A DNA stretch of 64,000 nucleotides from Gigaspora margarita (lineage: Eukaryota > Glomeromycota > Glomeromycetes > Diversisporales > Gigasporaceae), in NCBI GenBank assembly GCA_009809945.1, contig WTPW01000412.1:347134-411133 (forward strand), read 5' to 3'. A model generated the notes under the pieces. That model was not told where the DNA came from, made no database searches, and saw nothing but the letters and a program-made list of their open reading frames with translations. Both the position numbers and the translations under genes were made by a program. Below, piece after piece: positions 57,586-64,000 of this stretch; the stretch's first letter is position 1, and every line of letters starts with the position of its first letter.

Positions 57586-58044
57586 AGTGTTATGGGAGTT
57601 TTTGGTAGCACATAAAAAATTGCATGGTGGGAAAATTTCATGACTACATAGATTATCGTATAATCATTACCTCATTTTCGATTAGTAATGTATAATTACT
57701 AAATCGGGCATAGAATGTGAAAATTATAATTGTATAAATATTGCGATTGTTTAATAAAGTGGGGAGGGAAACTAACGAGAGCTGACGTATAACTAACGGA
57801 TAGTAACGAATAACGAATGAAGAACCAGTAGATGAGGGGTGAAATATCGTCCATTCTACTAATCATACTTTCCTTAATTTCCAAATTCGAATCCCTTAAT
57901 AAAACGTTGTCCCGCATAACTTATGCAACGCTCAAAGCTAATCTGCACAAGCCCATTCGTTGCTCTCCCAATTTCGAGCGTTACACCAGTCAGATCTCTC
58001 TGGCCCAAATATGTAAGCTCCCATAAATGGGGACGTCTAAAGTA

Positions 58045-58935
58045 GGGATACCGCGGATCTGCGACAGCATAATCTGCGCATAATTCAGATTTTACGGATG
58101 AATTTCACATAATTAATATAGCATAGTCTGCGCATAAAATGGCCGGAATTAAAGATCTGGTTTATCAATTTTCCTCACGCATAGAAATCTTGCATTTGAT
58201 TGTACGAAATATAAATCATCATATTTGAAATAACGGTATGAATATTAAGTAATAAAACATACCGTTAAAGCAATATAACATAACCTGGTGTTCCGAAATT
58301 CCAGTTGACGGTCGGAATTTTTTTTTTTAAAAAAATTTTTTTTTACTATAAATTTAATAGATTCGTGCTTATATTTAAGGCCACGCAAGTTAATTTTTCG
58401 TTTTGCATAACATGGAATCAGAAAATTTGGAATTTTTTTTAACAGATTATTCCGGAAAATTAAGTTCACTACCGGATGATGCCAGATAATTTTACGAAAA
58501 AAATTAAATAGCAAAAATGGAATAATTGGGGCAATTGAAACTTAAAAAAAAAAAAAAAATTTTTTAAAAAAATTGGGTCGGCGGGTTTTGCAAAACGAAA
58601 ATCAACTTTGCGTGGCCTAAAAGTTTAACAAGAAACATATATTATACTAAAATTTTATTGGGAATTTTTTTGTTAGGGCGCAAAAAGAGTTTTGTAAACA
58701 CGATTCTTTTCGTAATTTTATATTACACAGATCCTGTGGTTTTAATAAGTTACTGATGGGTTCGGTATCTTACGATAGCGATAAAAATTTATAACAATTT
58801 TGGTGATCGCATAATTTCGCATAATTTCGCATATTTCTATCTGATCCGCATAATCCGTAGCATAATTTTAAATTTTAATAAATTTACCGCATAATTCGCA
58901 TAATTCGCATAATTCAATTCAAAGCAGGCAGAATT
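58045..58935. repeat. CGCATAATT-rich repeat block, only in copy B
   Basis: Both edges carry CGCATAATT and CTGCGCATAA words similar to the subterminal repeats of the elements at 3934 and 13706, so this is probably a degraded relative. It is interrupted by the MITE at 58378-58618. No clean TIR or TSD. Confidence 0.45.
58378..58618. mobile_element. MITE with AGGCCACGCAA ends
   Basis: AGGCCACGCAAGTTAATTTT and the inverse of AATCAACTTTGCGTGGCCT, followed inward by CGTTTTGCA / TGCAAAACG, form a TIR of about 30 bases. It lies within the CGCATAATT block. A 3-bp TTA/TAA-like duplication is possible but not exact. Confidence 0.6.
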
Positions 58936-58970
58936 TGGGGTCTGACGCTGCAGAAAATGAGGATCCTAAT

Positions 58971-59217
58971 CTAAAGCGAAGATAAATCACGTGATCAGTC
59001 GCCAATCAAATTTAAGGTTAGGGCCACTTTAGGATAAAGTTAGGATAGGTTTTAGGTAGTTATATATATGCAATATTGCCTTTTAATTAACCTATCCAAG
59101 GTAGGTTTAGGCTGCCGTTTTTTGTATTTTTCAGGGTTTTCGCTTTTCTCTTCGCTGGTGATCATCAATATTCTATAATTTGATTGGCGGTGATCACGTG
59201 ATTTATCTCCGCTTTAG
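58971..59217. mobile_element. 247-bp MITE with CTAAAGCG ends and CACGTGATC subterminal motif
   Basis: CTAAAGCGAAGATAAATCAC and the inverse of GTGATTTATCTCCGCTTTAG; the TIR continues through GTGATCA and GCCAATCAAAT to about 40 bases. Only in copy B of the duplication. Confidence 0.65.
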
Positions 59218-60050
59218 GAACTGACGTAAATTACTTTGTAAGTTATATAAGTTACGTATAAATCTAAACATCTACGCAGTATGGTTAGGGATGTGAAATT
59301 TTGGTCCGGACCGACTCGACTCTTATGAAGTCGAGTTTAATTTAGGCTCGGTCCCAAGTCAGATTTGGGGCCGAATCCTAATAGTCACGTGAAATATTCC
59401 AATTTTAATGTCAGAAACAATCAACTATTCGAATTCTACGAACATGTAAATTCAAAAAAAAAAAAAAAAGATCGAATTTGGCTTGGTAGTTGTCAAGTTT
59501 TTAAAAATTCAAACAACAATTTTCTCAAACTTTTGAGCGATGATATCTCGATGACCACCAAGTCAAATTCAATGAATTTTTTTTTATTGAATCAAATTTG
59601 CTTGGTATTTGTCAAGATATTTTCGTTCAAAGTTTAAAAAAAACTCAACCAATCTATTAATTAGAAGCTGCGTCAAATTTTTCCAAACTTTGCGTAAAGA
59701 TATCTCATCAAATACTAAACCAAATTCAATAAATTTTTTTTTATTTGAGTTCTATGAATCCCTAAAATTCAAATAAAAAAAGTTCATCAAATTTGACCTA
59801 GTAGTTACAAAGATAAATTCGTTTTAAAAACCAGTTTATCAAATAGAAGTTACGCTAACATTTTTCTCAATCTTTGAGCGAATATATTTCAATAACTATC
59901 AATCCAATCTTGATGAACCTTTTTTTATTTGAATTCCACGAATCTATAGAATTCAAATAAAAAACAAGCTCATTAAATTTGGCACGGTGGTTATCGAGAT
60001 GCCTTCGCTCAAAGTTTAAAAAAAGGGTTAAAATTTCCGATTTCCAGTAA

Positions 60051-60914
60051 TTTTTAATATTTATTATTTCAATATTCGTTAATATACAGGATTTAAATTT
60101 TAGTAATGTTTATTATAAAACATCTTTAGTAGAACCTGCTAACCACCATTTCGCCAACAAATTATATCTAGCCAGCACTTAAACTATAAGCCAGGTCAAT
60201 TCTAACTTAAATTGGTCAAGGTTGTCTGCAAACCAATTGTTAGCGAAATTGGGTTATATCTTTTCTCTCTTTAGGCACGTAGATATATAACAATTTCTGA
60301 ATTATTGTAGCATGGCAATAATAAATAGAATGCTCCAATTCAATAACTTCCTTTTATTTGATTTAATAATCAAAATACTAATATAAAAATAAGTAATAAA
60401 TTTGTATAGTTATAGGTGTACATTGGTGCCTAAATTATTTTTGAAAAAAAGTATTTTCGGCAAACATTTCGGCACTGCTAAATTTTTTATATGAAACCTC
60501 CGAAATAATTATACTATATGATGTATTTTGATGAAAAGAGTTCAAAAAATTCCGGCAATAATTTCAGCAAATATGAAAATTAATTTCGGCACTATATAAG
60601 ACTAATTTCGGCTGCCTAAATGCCGTAATTACTTTTTTATTAATAAGATGGGCAATTTAGGCATAATTATAGGTATCAAATATTACTTACTGTCTGGAAC
60701 TTCAACAGATTTAATACGTTGACTGGGTTGACTTGTTAAAATATACACATACTATATAAATATATTAAAACTACAGTTTAAAGCTATTTAAGAATAAATA
60801 TCATTACCTGCACTATTTGCATTTACTATATTGACAAATTCAGAAATTTTTACAATTAATAACATATTACAAACTTTTTAAAATATATATATATAAATAA
60901 TGTTATTACCTGGT
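60051..60914. other. spacer; possible 3' exons of the kinase fragment
   Basis: An inverted pair TGCCTAAATTATT / AATTTAGGCA (60430-60664) with TTTCGGCA words suggests a small element. On the minus strand, KISEFVNIVNANSA (about 60800-60850) before a GT donor and IKSVEVPDSK (about 60690-60715) read like the C-terminal tail of the neighbouring kinase family, but the splicing is my guess. Confidence 0.35.
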
Positions 60915-61319
60915 TTAGGGAGGTTTGAAAGATTCAAAAAATCGACTTATATAAATAGCTTTGGGATGTGTCTGATATTTGATTTGTGCCGATTTGGCTT
61001 GATTATATGTTAAAAAATTTTTGTAAATGTTTTTAATATTTTTCACTTGCTTAGATAATTCAGCTTTTTCTTTTTCATCTTCCAAATCTACAAGAAATTT
61101 GTACAGCGTATTAAATAATTCATTAGCAATTGGTCAGTTTTGAGGTTCTGCATCTATGTATTTATTCATCAGATCTGAAAGTAATTGAGGAACTTTGCAT
61201 CTAATTTTAGGTCTGTAACCTAGACAAATACGTGTTGCTGGATCTTTGTCGTGTGGAATATCATGATATGGAGGATATCCAGTAAAAATTTCTGACATAA
61301 TTATTCCGAAAGTAAACAA
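60915..61319 (-). pseudogene. protein kinase C-lobe fragment, broken
   Basis: Only the end of a kinase domain remains: FTFGIIMSEIFTGYPPYHD (subdomain IX and the following loop), RICLGYRPKIRCKVPQLL and DLMNKYIDAEPQN, the last helix. The next codon is TGA (61134-61136) where the family has arginine (QNRP), so a CGA-to-TGA change is likely. The frame then continues as PIANELFNTLYKFLVDL with an E/K-rich coiled stretch and THPKAIYISR. A run of six A (60936-60941, plus strand) then shifts the frame; one base fewer would restore LNLSNLPKP, the usual tail. Upstream of 61319 similarity stops abruptly, so the N-lobe and catalytic loop are absent. Not functional. Confidence 0.75.
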
Positions 61320-61436
61320 AAAATTCAGAGAGCACTGCCAAAAAGAAAGTCCTCGAATGGGTGATTCAGTTTGCTTATGATACTATATACCTTTAAATTG
61401 CAATTACATATGATCTGCCCAAAAAAGTGCATTTGT

Positions 61437-61482
61437 CAAAAAAAGTTGCAGGCAAATTTGCCTGCAAGACGGTGTAAGGGAT
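61437..61482. repeat. lone end related to the 51758-52363 MITE
   Basis: GGCAAATTTGCCTGCAAGAC followed by GTAAGGGATA resembles the right end of the 606-bp MITE (GGCAAATTTGCC, TTTAAGGGATA). It lies about 120 bases from the point where the kinase similarity breaks off. Confidence 0.4.
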
Positions 61483-61597
61483 AACAATTGATATTGTACT
61501 TACAGACTTGTGATTGACATAAGTAGTAATCGAATTATTATATTCTAAACTTTTTTTTAAACTACTAAAATTTCCAAATGCATATCATACTTACAAC

Positions 61598-62781
61598 CAG
61601 TGTTTAAAATTCAAATCGAAAGTTATGTTCTCAAAAGAGCATAATTTAAATTTTTATTGTTCTCAAAAACTTTTTAGTGTTCATTATATATTAAATATAT
61701 TGAACATTAATTTTTAAAGAATGTTCATGTTTATATTAGCTTCAAACAATATTGATATATATTATTTATTAATTTACAGCAAAATTAATTCAAATTAATA
61801 AAATCAATAATATAATAATTAATTCTATGATCAAATTTGCACCATTCTTGGTATGCTAATTAAAATTAAGCTTTTCTTATACTGCACTTACTCACTTGTA
61901 GTTTAACATATAGTGAATTAAAGTTATATCTAACTTTTAATAATAAAATAAGTAGATTATAAANAAATAACTTATGCTCTGATAGTTTAATATAGTAAAT
62001 AAAATAATTTTTAATAAAGAATTATTGTTAATAGAATAATAACTTATTTGAAAAGAAATTCTATACTTACAATTCGCATACTAAGTTCATGCTTATCTAT
62101 TAACAATTATTTAAACTTTGTATATGATTCTTTGTATTTTTTCAACATAATACAATATATTATATAATTTAATTTCTAATAATTTTGTTAAAACTTCAAG
62201 TGCTTTTTATATTTGCTCATAGTAAAACAAGCCTTTCTATAATATTTTACTAATGCTACTATTGGTTAATGCAATAAATTAGAATCCAATTACTTTGTTA
62301 TTTAACTATTTAAACTTTGTACTAACAAATACTTTGTGTCTTTTTTATTTGCTTAGTATTAGCATATCATTTGACCCAAATCATCTATATATAAGTCTAC
62401 ACAATAATGATACTCTCAATATAAAAAACACACTGCATGGCTAATGAATGTTTTATTTTAAAAATCTTTAAAGGCTATTTTCTTAAATATTTATTTGTTA
62501 CCCATATTGTAAAACTTTAAACATATGTGCTACATATAGTACATATATATGTACAGAATTTGTTATGATCAAATTACATTATCAAATTGATAAACATTTT
62601 ATATAATTTATTGTTCTCATTAGTAAATCTAGAACATAAAAATTTTATAAATGTTCTCTTTGAGAAGATTTCAAGAGGATAAAATATTCTCAAATAAGAG
62701 AACCTTTTTTTAAATATTAATTTTCTTAAAAAAACTCAAATGTTCATCGAGAACCATGAGAACATTGAATTTTAAACACTG
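61598..62781. mobile_element. hAT-like non-autonomous element at the end of the SPRY-TPR pseudogene
   Basis: CAGTGTTTAAAATTCAA and TTGAATTTTAAACACTG are perfect 17-bp terminal inverted repeats of hAT type. Flanks CTTACAAC (61590-61597) and CTTACAAA (62782-62789) match at 7 of 8. Subterminal words GTTCTCAAAAGAG and AAGAGAACC are inverse. No transposase frame; one undetermined base near 61964. Confidence 0.75.
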
Positions 62782-62782
62782 C

Positions 62783-63876
62783 TTACAAACCCTTAACTAA
62801 TTCATAAGCTTTCTATACCCATACGTCATTTTGTTTAATTATTAATAATTTCTCCAAGTCAACGATTGACTCAATTAATTAATTTCACCTCGATAATTTA
62901 ATGGCATTGTATTATCTGGTTCAATTTCTAGCAATCTGATTAAATCTTCAAATGCTTTATCATATTTGCTCATAATAAAAATATTTTTCCTCGGTAGCTT
63001 AATTCAAATACGTTATTTAGCTCTTTTTCTAGTGATTCTGTTAATTCATTGATTAAATTAACAAGCATATTTTCATATCCACCCATAATAAAATAATCCT
63101 TTCCTTGATATTCCAATGTTAATGCTTTCTTTGATTTTTTATTAATATCTTCATTAGTTATTGCTGTCAATCGAAATATATATAGACAAGATTAAATTTT
63201 AAATAAGCAAAAAATGATTAAACCTTTTGAATAAATTTACCAGAATATTTGAATTTTTTTCTGCCAAAGTTCACAGAATAGCTTTGAACTCGCTATGTAT
63301 ATTCCTTAAAAAATAATCTATAATTATTGAATTTTTATCTATTTACTTTAAAAAATATAAACTTCAGTTTTCTAAAATGTTGGTTACCCAAGTTAATTCC
63401 ATTTTTAGTATAAAATACCATCTTATTTCTAAAATTTAGATAACACCAAGTAGTATATTCAAGAGGATCTGATAAATCATATATCCCACCACTTCCTGAG
63501 CAAAAAAAAAAATGTCCATCGTCACCATGGTAACCACACTCCCATGATTCATTTTCCTTATTTTCCTGTCCTAAAAGATATGACATAGGCGTTAATCTAT
63601 AATAATAAGTAAATATTTGCTATTACCAGACATGAGCATATTATTTATATAATTTGAATCGCCTATTTTTTTATCGGTTTGTTTTGTACAATATCCGATT
63701 CCAATCATTCTAGAAAATAGAATTAAAAATTTATAAAAATCACCAGAACAAAGGTGTTGTTTATGGTACGAAATAATTATTAACCATTTTTTCCTTTATT
63801 TATAATTATAATTTCAAAGTAAAATATCCCACAATCAGAAGAGATTGGATTGTTTGCTCGATCATGTACGGTAAAT
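62783..63876 (-). pseudogene. SPRY-TPR protein gene, multi-exon, decayed, 5' part outside or unrecognised
   Basis: Exons by similarity to the family: 63876-63785 (FTVHDRANNPISSDCGIFYF), 63709-63627 (IGIGYCTKQTDKKIG), 63570-about 63362 (ESWECGYHGDDGHFFF, LNFRNKMVFYTKNGINLG), 63304-63241 (QSYSVNFGRKKFKYS) and 63163-62783. The first four are a SPRY domain, a protein-binding fold; the last encodes TPR-like helical repeats (FELSYRGKIF, KYDKAFEDLIRLLEIEPDN). Damage: the first junction is out of phase as I read it, TAG interrupts the fourth exon, a one-base shift follows RGKIF near 62965, and another stop lies before KAYELVKGL. The final TAA (62783-62785) falls in the hAT target site. It lacks its N-terminal part and cannot make the full product. 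Confidence 0.75.
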
Positions 63877-64000
63877 CTGTATTATATAATTATAAGTCAA
63901 ATGAATATCAAATACGTAATACGTACAAAATAATATGTAATGATTTTTGACCGCCCATTAACAACAACGAAGCTTCACAATGTTGTGTGAACCTGATGAA

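Larger units (their letters stand above)
53861..60050. repeat. segmental duplication, copy B
   Basis: Collinear with 32925-38070 in the same orientation. Copy-specific sequence: about 57577-57995, a CGCATAATT-rich block (58045-58935) and two MITEs (58378-58618, 58971-59217). Similarity resumes at AACTGACGTAAATTACTTTG (59220) and fades near 60050. Confidence 0.85.

Overview
The window looks like nuclear DNA of an arbuscular mycorrhizal fungus (Glomeromycotina, Rhizophagus-like). Reasons: very high A+T content, short introns with GT..AG ends, and gene families typical of that group: a long Sel1-repeat protein joined to a kinase N-lobe, a SPRY-plus-TPR gene, a kinase C-lobe fragment with the family's usual tail, and an AzgA-type purine permease. 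The species is inferred, not proven. Only a small part of the window is protein coding; most is nested repeats and transposon debris, plus a sequence gap of about 0.9 kb (27392-28292) and a short one near 41165.

Layout. 1-10 kb: AT-rich spacer with small inverted-repeat elements, one possible small coiled-coil membrane protein (minus strand, 2577-2843) and a broken Ty3-type retrotransposon end (7138-7812). 10-12.3 kb: the Sel1-repeat/kinase gene, with two mutually compensating frameshifts and a kinase domain that stops after the N-lobe. 12.5-32 kb: MITE-like elements, many with readable target-site duplications (TSDs), a retroposon with an 18-bp TSD (21049-22138), a tRNA-headed SINE-like element (17662-18299) and one arm set of a large TIR element carrying the gap.

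33-38 kb and 54-60 kb are direct copies of one segment, about 21 kb apart. Each carries an apparently intact six-exon purine permease on the minus strand (566 and 565 residues by my splicing), with a conserved TATA-like box and a hairpin upstream. Between the copies lie minisatellites, the second (inverted) copy of the large TIR element with a younger element inserted in it, and a roughly 3.9 kb TIR element that hosts a second tRNA-headed retroposon with a perfect 17-bp TSD.

60-64 kb: three degraded pieces on the minus strand. These are a kinase C-lobe fragment with a nonsense codon and a frameshift, a hAT-like element, and a SPRY-TPR pseudogene whose terminal stop codon coincides with the hAT target site.

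Functionally, the only genes that look able to work are the two purine permeases, and possibly the Sel1 gene. The rest records family expansion and decay of signalling-type genes among transposons.
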